Shown here piece after piece: positions 7,765-13,158 of a stretch of DNA of 14,199 bases. Numbering within the stretch: position 1 is the stretch's first letter; each line of letters begins with the position of its first letter. The position numbers and the translations under genes are program-made. Location: the NCBI GenBank assembly GCA_035759925.1, contig DASTTY010000112.1, positions 1 to 14,199 of the forward strand, written 5' to 3'. The notes under the pieces are model-generated. The model did not search any database and had not been told where the DNA came from. It was given only the letters and a program-made list of their open reading frames with translations. The DNA is from RHKX01 sp035759925 (GTDB lineage Bacteria > Actinomycetota > Thermoleophilia > Solirubrobacterales > 70-9).

Positions 7765-8679
7765 ATGCAGGGAAGGGCTGTGAGGGCGCTCGCCGCGTTG
7801 GCGACGCTCCTGATCGCGGGGGTGCTCGCGCTGGTCGCGGCGGGACCGGCGACGGCGGCGGGTGGCGCCTACGTATCGCTCGGCGACTCCTACACGGCGG
7901 CGCCGTTGGTGCCGAACCAGCACGGTAACCCGATCGATTGCGCGCGCTCCGACCACAACTACCCGTCGCTGGTCGCGACCGACCTCGGCGTCGCGACCCA
8001 CGTCGACGTGAGCTGCAGCAGCGCCGAGACCAGGCACATGACCGAACCGCAGACCGGCCTGCCGCTCGGCGGCACCAACCCGCCGCAGTTCGACGCGCTG
8101 AGCCGAAAGACGAGGCTTGTAACCGTCGGGATCGGCGGCAACGACGCCGGGCTCGTCGGCGTCGCCGAGCAGTGCGCGCAGCTCGGCCTCACCGATCCGT
8201 TCGGCACCGCCTGCCGCGACCACTACGCGCCCGGCGGCAACGACACCGTCGCCGCGAGGATCGAGGCGACGCGACCGCGGATCGACGCCGTCCTGGAGGG
8301 CATCCACCGGCGCAGTCCGAAGGCGACCGTCGCGATCGTCGGCTACCCGGACGTGCTGCCGATCGACGGCACGAACTGCTACCCGATGGTCCCGCTCAGC
8401 CGCGACGACGTCACCTACATCGACTCGCTGATCCGGCGGATCAACGCGATGATCGCGGACGAGGCGGCCGCCAACGGCGCGCTCTTCGTCGACACCTACG
8501 ACGACAGCATCGGCCACGACGTCTGCAAGCTGCCGCCGGTCCGCTGGTTCGAGGGCCTGGTCCCGACCGAGCCGGCGTTCCCGCTGCACCCGAACGGCAA
8601 GGGGGAGGCGAGCATGGCGCGGTCGGTGCTGGGGACGCTGAGCGCGGCGCGGCCGCTCGCCCGGCTGCTCAGCGGCTGA
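7765..8679 (+). CDS. Secreted SGNH/GDSL-family esterase or lipase
   Basis: 304 residues from ATG 7765, with GGAGG eight bases upstream. The reading frame is open further upstream, but a signal peptide begins exactly at this ATG (ALAALATLLIAGVLALVAAGPATAA). Block I is YVSLGDSY with nucleophile Ser42; block III is GIGGNDAGL with oxyanion Asn126; block V is LHPNG with His275. The position three before the His is Phe272, not Asp. This matches the Streptomyces SGNH esterase subfamily, where a backbone carbonyl replaces the acid. Six cysteines (59, 84, 137, 150, 205, 254) are placed as three likely disulfides of that subfamily. It would hydrolyse ester or acyl lipid substrates outside the cell; the substrate is unknown. 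Its last 11 bases overlap the end of the convergent transporter gene. Confidence 0.92.
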   Translation: MQGRAVRALAALATLLIAGVLALVAAGPATAAGGAYVSLGDSYTAAPLVPNQHGNPIDCARSDHNYPSLVATDLGVATHVDVSCSSAETRHMTEPQTGLPLGGTNPPQFDALSRKTRLVTVGIGGNDAGLVGVAEQCAQLGLTDPFGTACRDHYAPGGNDTVAARIEATRPRIDAVLEGIHRRSPKATVAIVGYPDVLPIDGTNCYPMVPLSRDDVTYIDSLIRRINAMIADEAAANGALFVDTYDDSIGHDVCKLPPVRWFEGLVPTEPAFPLHPNGKGEASMARSVLGTLSAARPLARLLSG

Positions 8680-8681
8680 GC
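8667..8681. terminator. Palindrome holding both convergent stop codons, possible bidirectional terminator
   Basis: GCTCAGC-G-GCTGAGC is a perfect inverted repeat with a one-base centre. It contains the TGA of the esterase gene (8677-8679) on one strand and the TGA of the transporter gene (8671-8669) on the other. A real RNA stem would open two or three bases at the centre. No T-run follows on either strand, so any terminator activity is a guess. Confidence 0.3.
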
Positions 8682-9589
8682 GCGGGCCCGGCGGCCGCCG
8701 GGTCGGGCGCGGCGGAGCCGATCGCCGTTCCCGATCCCGGCTTCGTCGCCGCCTGCCCCTGGCTCGAGCGCGCCAGCAGCGCCATCCCGACGAGCGTCGC
8801 CGCGAGCGCGGCGAGCGTCGCCGCGACCCCGGCCGCGTCCTCGTGCAGCGACTCCTCCATCAGCGTCGTCGCGATGACGACGCTCGTGATCGGGTCGAGC
8901 GCCATCATCGCCGCGAGCGCGGGGGCGAGGACGCCGGTGGTCAGGGCGAGCTGGTTGAACGTCATCGAGACGTAGCCGATGACGATCAGCGCGTAGAGGT
9001 GCCAGTCGGCGAAGACGCCGAGGAGGTCGTCGCCGATCGCGTCGCCGACCGATTTCGTCAGCGCCGCGCTGAGCCCGAAGAGGATCCCGGTGACGATGCC
9101 TAGCAGGGTCGCCTTGACCGCGGGCCGCGCGCGCAGCGCCGCCAGCGTCAGCGGCAGGCAGACGCCGGCGACGACGGCGCCGAGGACGAGCCACTCGCCG
9201 ACCGGCGCGTCGTCGCGGCCGCCGCTCGGGTTCGCGATCGTCAGGAAGGCGATCAGCGAGACGGTGACGAGGACCGCGGCGCCGATGTCGCTGCGGGTGA
9301 TCCGCTGCGCCGTGAGCCGGTGACCGAGCGGCAGCGCGAAGACCATCGAGGTCGCCAGGACCGGCTGGACGACGGCGAGGCGGCCGATCGTCAGCGCCAC
9401 CGCCTGACCGACGAAGCCGAGCGCGTCGGCGGCGATCCCGGCGAGCCAGACCGGGCGGCGGGCCATCCGCAGCAGCAGCCCGGAGCTCGAGCCGGTCGCG
9501 GCGTCGGGCTCGTCGAGCCCCGCCTTCTGCTGGAGGACGGAGCCGAGCGCGAACAGGACGGCGGCGGCGAGGGCGAGGGCGACGTCCAT
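8669..9589 (-). CDS. DMT-superfamily (EamA/NIPA-like) membrane transporter
   Basis: 306 residues, nine or ten hydrophobic helices arranged as two related halves. It begins MDVALALAAAVLFALGSVLQ, the usual first helix of drug/metabolite transporters. Helix 3 (RLAVVQPVLATSMVFALPLG) and its counterpart in helix 8 (LAPALAAMMALDPITSVVIA) show the characteristic Pro-containing end. The QQKAG and QPVLATSMVFALPLG segments also recall bacterial NIPA-like members, so metal or metabolite transport are both open. The last 35 residues are an Ala/Pro/Gly-rich soluble tail. The ATG lies 10 bp after the stop of the upstream membrane-protein gene, and the gap (CGCGGCCGCG) contains no ribosome-binding site, so translation is probably coupled. 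The 3' end overlaps the convergent esterase gene by 11 bp. Confidence 0.88.
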   Translation of the reverse strand: MDVALALAAAVLFALGSVLQQKAGLDEPDAATGSSSGLLLRMARRPVWLAGIAADALGFVGQAVALTIGRLAVVQPVLATSMVFALPLGHRLTAQRITRSDIGAAVLVTVSLIAFLTIANPSGGRDDAPVGEWLVLGAVVAGVCLPLTLAALRARPAVKATLLGIVTGILFGLSAALTKSVGDAIGDDLLGVFADWHLYALIVIGYVSMTFNQLALTTGVLAPALAAMMALDPITSVVIATTLMEESLHEDAAGVAATLAALAATLVGMALLARSSQGQAATKPGSGTAIGSAAPDPAAAGPALSR

Positions 9590-9599
9590 CGCGGCCGCG

Positions 9600-10328
9600 T
9601 CAGCCCGACCGCGCGGTGTCGAGGTCCGGCTTGACGACCTTCTCCTCGCCCTTGTAGCGCTCGCGGGAGCGCTCGAGCTTGGCGGGGTCGTCGTCGTAGC
9701 GCTTGCGCGCCCACCAGGAGCTCGGTCGCGCGAGCCGGAAGGCGGTGACGATCGCGAGCGGCGGCAGGTAGAGCCCGAGGACGCCCCAGATCAGCTTCCC
9801 CTTCAGGAAGCAGACGATCACGAACGTCCAGCCGATCGCCAGCGAGATGACGATCCCGGCGACCGCCCCGACGCCGCTGCCGCTGTCGTCGAAGGAGACC
9901 GGATAGGCGCCGACCACCATGAAGCCGGAGACGATCGCGAAGACGATCACGGCGTCGATCGACTGCCGGCCCTGCTCGGACCAGTAGACGTCGTCGAGAT
10001 GCAGCCAAAGAGCGAACTCGTCGAGCGTCAGCGCCGCGCCGATCCCGAACACGATCGCGACGACCTCCAGCGGCGGCTGCACCGCGATCGCCAGCAGTCC
10101 GGCGACCAGCAGCAGGCAGATCCCCCAGACGAGGTGATGGATGTGCGTGTCGCCGGCCTCGACGTTGCCGAGCCACGAGAACCGATCCGAGCGGATCGAG
10201 TGGGTGATGAACCGGGTGATCCCGAACGTCGCCCCGAACGAAACGACCAGCAGCAGCGCCGGCAGCTCACCCTTGTCGACGATCTCGCTGTCGAACGTGG
10301 CCTGAATACCTGCAAGGGGGACGAGCAC
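9600..10328 (-). CDS. Integral membrane protein with HIHH and DEFALWLHLDD motifs, function unknown
   Basis: 242 residues from GTG 10328, preceded by GAAAGG five bases upstream. Six hydrophobic helices: about 23-42, 65-83, 87-107, 125-143, 153-175 and 179-199. They are followed by a charged cytoplasmic-type tail. Between helices 1 and 3 are GDTHIHHLVWG (59-69) and LDEFALWLHLDDVYW (102-116). Clusters of His and Asp/Glu at membrane boundaries are unusual for a simple structural protein and could bind a metal, as in membrane metal-dependent hydrolases. I do not recognise the family by name, although proteins of this look are common in actinobacteria. It is the first gene of a two-gene unit with the DMT transporter, suggesting a shared membrane task. 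Confidence 0.85.
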   Translation of the reverse strand: MLVPLAGIQATFDSEIVDKGELPALLLVVSFGATFGITRFITHSIRSDRFSWLGNVEAGDTHIHHLVWGICLLLVAGLLAIAVQPPLEVVAIVFGIGAALTLDEFALWLHLDDVYWSEQGRQSIDAVIVFAIVSGFMVVGAYPVSFDDSGSGVGAVAGIVISLAIGWTFVIVCFLKGKLIWGVLGLYLPPLAIVTAFRLARPSSWWARKRYDDDPAKLERSRERYKGEEKVVKPDLDTARSG

Positions 10329-10614
10329 AGGCGCCTTTCTACCGGACGCCCCCGCCGTTCAACCGCGAGGCGATGGGCGCAGCCGGTCGTATAGCGGTCC
10401 GGCTCCTCCGACCGGGTGTTGGTCGCCGGCGGCGACGGGGGCACGGGCGCACAGGCCTGCGGCGCCAATCCGGCGGCTGGCGGTGCCGGCGGTGGCTTGT
10501 CCAGCGACGCAGGATCGAACGCGTGCCCTGGCAGCCGCATCGCATTGCGCGACACACCGTGCGGGTATAGCTTGAGGCGAGACCCGCAGACGATCGCGCA
10601 AGAAAGGGACAGGT
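10329..10614. promoter_or_regulatory. Divergent intergenic region with possible promoters
   Basis: 286 bp between the divergent membrane-protein and beta-helix genes. On the plus strand TATAGC (10566-10571) lies 44 bases before the beta-helix start and could be a -10 element; only poor -35 candidates precede it. On the minus strand TATACG near 10387-10392 could serve the membrane-protein gene. Short open frames cross the region in several frames, but they have no ribosome-binding site or recognisable sequence. I see no RNA gene or repeat here. Confidence 0.3.
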
Positions 10615-11763
10615 ATGCCAACTCGCGCCTACGCCTTCGCGATGCTCCCGGGCTTCGGGGTTTCGATTCTCGTCGCGGTAGTCGTCTTCCTCGTGGCCGC
10701 GAGTCCCGCAATCGCAAGCCACGTCTCCTGCGGCGACACGATCACGACCGACACAGCGCTCGACAACGACCTGAAGAACTGCCCCAACAACGGCGTCGTG
10801 ATCGGGGCCGACGATGTCACACTCGATCTCAACGGCCACGTGATCGACGGCGACGGCACCGAGACCCACGGGTGCGCCGGAAACGAGTTCTGCGACGTCG
10901 GTGTCGTCAGCGCCGGACACGATGGGACCGCCGTGCGCGATGGATCGATCCGGGGATTCGCGGTCGGCGTCTTCGCGTACCGCACCCAAGGCGACCGTCT
11001 GCTCAGCATCTCGGCGAGGCGGAACACCTTCTTCGGCGTGGTGATCTCCGTGTCGAAGCGGGTCGTCGTCCGCAACAGCTCGCTGAGCAGCAACATCCCG
11101 CCCGAGGGCGATGGGATCGGCCTGTTCGGCTCGAACCACATCAGGATCCGCCGCAACTCGATCCGTCGCAACGCAGGGCCCGGCATTCACGTCTTCGACT
11201 CCAACCGCAACCTGATCAAGGGCAATGTCCTCGCAGAGGACGGCCCGGCGATAGCCGTCGAAGGCAACGGCAACACGATCCGCAACAACGACGTCATCGG
11301 CGGCGCTGGGATCCGCGTATCCCCCGGAAGCCGGAACCGGATCATCGGCAACCGCGTCTCGGATGCCGAGGAGAGTCTCGTCGTCGAGAGAGGCAGGGGA
11401 AACCTCTTCGCCGGGAACGTCGTCGTCGACGCGCACGGCAACGGAATCCGGCTCGGAATCGACCACCCGGCAATCGGAGGCGGCGAGAACGTCGTTCGCG
11501 GGAACGTGGTACGCGGCAGCCAGGTGGACGGATACCGGGTCGATGCCAAGGACGGACACAGCGTGCTTCGACGAAATATCGCGGCCGGTTCGGGCGACGA
11601 CGGCTTCGACGTGGAAAACCGGACCGCGAAGCTGACCGGTAATCGAGCCGTGCACAACCGCGATCTCGGATTCGAGGCGGTGTGGGGGGTGCTCGACGGC
11701 GGCGGAAACCGCGCTGCCCACAACGGCGCCCGGCGTCAGTGCAAGAACATCTCCTGCGGGTAA
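10615..11763 (+). CDS. Secreted right-handed parallel beta-helix (PbH1/NosD-like) protein
   Basis: 382 residues from ATG 10615, with GGGA five bases upstream. Residues 1-35 are a signal peptide (VSILVAVVVFLVAASPAIAS). From about residue 60 the protein is a ladder of 20-24 residue rungs with short hydrophobic strands and Asn/Gly turns. Examples are VTLDLNGHVIDG, IRIRRNSIRRNAGPGIHV, NLIKGNVL, NTIRNNDVIGGAGIRV, NRIIGNRV and NLFAGNVVVDAHGNGIRLG. This is the PbH1/NosD-type parallel beta-helix shared by polysaccharide lyases, C5-epimerases and adhesive surface proteins. Cysteines near the start (SCG, NCP, GCAG, FCD) and at the very end (QCKNISCG) probably cap the helix by disulfides. I cannot identify catalytic residues, so carbohydrate binding or cleavage is only a possibility. 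It stands alone on this strand and ends 54 bp before the tRNA on the other strand. Confidence 0.88.
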   Translation: MPTRAYAFAMLPGFGVSILVAVVVFLVAASPAIASHVSCGDTITTDTALDNDLKNCPNNGVVIGADDVTLDLNGHVIDGDGTETHGCAGNEFCDVGVVSAGHDGTAVRDGSIRGFAVGVFAYRTQGDRLLSISARRNTFFGVVISVSKRVVVRNSSLSSNIPPEGDGIGLFGSNHIRIRRNSIRRNAGPGIHVFDSNRNLIKGNVLAEDGPAIAVEGNGNTIRNNDVIGGAGIRVSPGSRNRIIGNRVSDAEESLVVERGRGNLFAGNVVVDAHGNGIRLGIDHPAIGGGENVVRGNVVRGSQVDGYRVDAKDGHSVLRRNIAAGSGDDGFDVENRTAKLTGNRAVHNRDLGFEAVWGVLDGGGNRAAHNGARRQCKNISCG

Positions 11764-11817
11764 AGCCCTCCGCTCGGGCGCCGTTCCCCCCGCCGGTCGC
11801 TGCACGAAAGGTGGGAA

Positions 11818-11889
11818 TGGGCGCGGCTGGTTTCGAACCAGCGACCTTCCGCGTGTGAGGCGGACGCTCTCCCACTGAGCTACGCGCCC
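11818..11889 (-). tRNA. tRNA-Val, anticodon CAC
   Basis: Read on the minus strand, the 72 bases fold fully. Acceptor stem GGGCGCG pairs with CGCGCCC and the discriminator is A. The D arm is GCTC/GAGC with loop AGTGGGA, the anticodon stem is TCCGC/GCGGA with loop CTCACAC (anticodon CAC), the variable loop is AGGTC, and the T arm is GCTGG/CCAGC with loop TTCGAAA. CAC reads the GUG valine codon. CCA is not encoded (the next bases are TTC), which is normal in actinobacteria. It starts 31 bases after the stop of the peptidase gene on the same strand and has its own -10-like box. Confidence 0.97.
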
Positions 11890-11901
11890 TCGGGTTCGGG
11901 G

Positions 11902-11907
11902 ATTCTA
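11902..11907 (-). promoter_or_regulatory. Candidate -10 box for tRNA-Val
   Basis: TAGAAT on the minus strand ends 12 bases before the first tRNA base, placing a start point about six bases upstream of the mature 5' end. It fits the sigma-70-type TAnnnT pattern in otherwise GC-rich sequence. No convincing -35 box lies 16-18 bases upstream, where the end of the peptidase gene is. Confidence 0.5.
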
Positions 11908-11920
11908 GGCGCGGCAGCCT

Positions 11921-12649
11921 TCAGCGAAGCCCGATGCCACCGGTCTCGACGACCGGGTCAGCAGCGCGGTTCTCGAACGAGCGCTCGAGGCGGGGCTGGA
12001 GGCCGCCGCCCCCGTCACCGGAACCGCCGCCGCTGGGACGGATGCCACCGCCACCGCCGCCCTTCTTGCCGCCCTTGCCACCGCCGTCGCGGGCGCCATC
12101 GGTGCTGCCGTCGCCGGTGGGCGCACCCGGGCAGCGCATCGTGTAGACGGTCCGGGCCGGGTGGAACGGACGGGCGTCGGAGTGGTTCCAGGAGAGGTGG
12201 AGGTGGTTGCCGCGACCGTGGCCGGCGTCGCCGTTGTAGCCGACCCAGCGCCACGGTGCGATCGGCTGGTTCTGCGTCGGCTCGGCGCGCTTTGCGAGCC
12301 GGGAGATCAGCTTCCAGCTGCCGCCGCGCGACTTGTCGGGGACGATGTCGAGGGCGAGGCCGAGCGGATGCTCGCCGTTGGCCGCGTGGACCGGGTCCTT
12401 CGAGTACCCGTCGGTGATGAAGATCTTGTAGCGGCGGACGAGGTACTTGACGTCGGAGAGGAGGCGGCGGTCGATCTTCTCGCCCGGGAAGCCGGGGATC
12501 GGCACGAACTTGCCGCCCCCGGTCGTCTTGCAGAGGTTGCGGTTGATCTTCGTGCTTCGCATCGCCCCGGGCGCCGTTGCTGCCGCCACCGCGAACGCGA
12601 CGAGCGCGACCAGTGCGACGAGGAGGGTCTGTGAACGGCGAACGGTCAT
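11921..12649 (-). CDS. Secreted LAS-type (M15/M74-like) zinc peptidase with glycine-rich tail
   Basis: 242 residues from ATG 12649. Residues 1-29 are a signal peptide (TLLVALVALVAFAVAAATAPGA). The central domain shows the hedgehog/DD-peptidase metal site: DGYS (80-83), GEHPLGLALDI with ligands His94 and Asp101, and GNHLHLSW with His149 and His151. The Glu-x-x-His of classical VanX/VanY enzymes is absent. The His-x-His form resembles MepA and lysostaphin-type members. It would cut peptide cross-links of peptidoglycan, but it could also be a non-catalytic wall-binding relative. The last 60 residues are a Gly/Lys/Ser-rich disordered tail ending RLERSFENRAADPVVETGG. An in-frame GTG at 12697 is possible, but it would put 16 polar residues before the signal peptide, so I chose the ATG, although its ribosome-binding site is poor. 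The gene lies directly upstream of tRNA-Val. Confidence 0.85.
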   Translation of the reverse strand: MTVRRSQTLLVALVALVAFAVAAATAPGAMRSTKINRNLCKTTGGGKFVPIPGFPGEKIDRRLLSDVKYLVRRYKIFITDGYSKDPVHAANGEHPLGLALDIVPDKSRGGSWKLISRLAKRAEPTQNQPIAPWRWVGYNGDAGHGRGNHLHLSWNHSDARPFHPARTVYTMRCPGAPTGDGSTDGARDGGGKGGKKGGGGGGIRPSGGGSGDGGGGLQPRLERSFENRAADPVVETGGIGLR

Positions 12650-12667
12650 CCCGCACCGTCTTGACTC

Positions 12668-12686
12668 GGATTCTCGCCCGGAATCC
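12668..12686 (-). promoter_or_regulatory. Hairpin just upstream of the peptidase start
   Basis: GGATTC-TCGCCCG-GAATCC is a perfect six-base-pair inverted repeat with a seven-base loop. In the minus-strand mRNA it ends 18 bases before the ATG at 12649, next to where the ribosome would bind. It could influence translation initiation. If the GTG at 12697 were the true start it would be inside the coding region. Confidence 0.3.
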
Positions 12687-12749
12687 TTGAATCCCACCTG
12701 GACATGGATCCAATCCTGCGGGCGGCGATGCGACCGCAGGTCGCGAGCC

Positions 12750-12859
12750 GCTCTGAGGCGCGAGAGCCAAGCAGTCCAAGGAAGAGGAGGGCGAAGCGGC
12801 CATATTGGCCGTGAGCCCTCCGATGACGCAGGAATGCGCCGGCTCTCGCGTCTCAGAGC
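12750..12859 (+). ncRNA. Candidate structured RNA, family not recognised, 6S-like architecture
   Basis: Outer arms 12750-12768 and 12841-12859 pair over 19 positions with a single exception, which is a G-U pair if the plus strand is the RNA. Inside is a large asymmetric bubble. The 5' side is 17 bases. The 3' side contains the hairpin CGCA-GGAA-TGCG (12827-12838) with a GNRA loop. The apical arm has GGAGGGC/GCCCTCC (12786-12792 with 12815-12821), a purine GAA/GA internal loop, then GCGGCCA/TGGCCGT (12796-12802 with 12806-12812) with one G-U. On the minus strand both G-U pairs become A-C mismatches and the GNRA loop is lost, so I assign it to the plus strand. A further hairpin, GCGACC-GCA-GGTCGC (12730-12744), precedes it. 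Closing stem, bubble and apical arm recall 6S RNA, but I see no family sequence signature. TTGACT (12661) and TTGAAT (12687) are -35-like, without a clear -10. Confidence 0.55.
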
Positions 12860-12880
12860 AGGACCGTGCGGCCCGCCTTT

Positions 12881-12919
12881 GAAAGACGAGCCTCCGGGCG
12901 TGCCCGCCGTGGCTGGCTC
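12881..12919 (-). terminator. Probable terminator of the SRP RNA gene
   Basis: On the minus strand, two bases after the SRP RNA end, GAGCC pairs with GGCTC around an inner CGGG-CACG-CCCG hairpin. GTCTTTC then follows, a short T-rich tract rare in this GC-rich sequence. The position just after ffs fits an intrinsic terminator. It would also separate ffs from the convergent structured RNA. Confidence 0.45.
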
Positions 12920-12920
12920 T

Positions 12921-13017
12921 GGTCAGGCTGTTCCGCGGCGCTTGCGGGCTGACGCTTAAGGCTGCTTCCTTCCGGACCTGACCTGGTTCGCGGGCTCACA
13001 TCGCGCGGGACCTGGCC
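12921..13017 (-). ncRNA. ffs: Signal recognition particle RNA (4.5S, small bacterial type)
   Basis: The minus strand at 12983-12960 carries the universally conserved SRP domain IV core, GGTCAGGTCCGGAAGGAAGC followed by AGCC, with the GGAA tetraloop and the asymmetric loop that binds Ffh. The arms close outward through CCGCG/CGCGG and the ends GGCCAGG/CCTGACC, giving an RNA of about 97 nt, the normal size for the short bacterial form. The RNA joins Ffh to target membrane and secreted proteins co-translationally. The exact ends are estimated from pairing. The neighbours here are an O-methyltransferase upstream and a structured plus-strand RNA downstream, not dnaX, which follows ffs in many Gram-positive genomes. 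Confidence 0.93.
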
Positions 13018-13158
13018 GTCAACGCTGCCCGCGACGTACTGGCCCCGAAGGCCGGATCCTCGGGCGGGCGTTCAGCCCCGCTGGAGCGGATTGCGGGTTC
13101 AGGGCTCCGCTAGGTCCCCGCTCAGCACGGTCCGCGGCGCATCGTAGCGGTCCACGGC

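Noticed and set aside
10416..11642. 408-residue open frame on the plus strand
   Set aside because: It overlaps the beta-helix gene in another frame and is almost entirely Arg/Gly/Pro. The beta-helix frame has a signal peptide and regular rungs.
12161..12634. 157-residue open frame on the plus strand
   Set aside because: It is antisense to the peptidase, whose metal-site motifs are clear, and has no recognisable sequence of its own.
12750..12859. RNase P RNA, tmRNA or c-di-AMP riboswitch as identity of the structured RNA
   Set aside because: The conserved RNase P core, the tmRNA ends and tag frame, and the ydaO core sequences are all absent. Only a general 6S-like shape remains.
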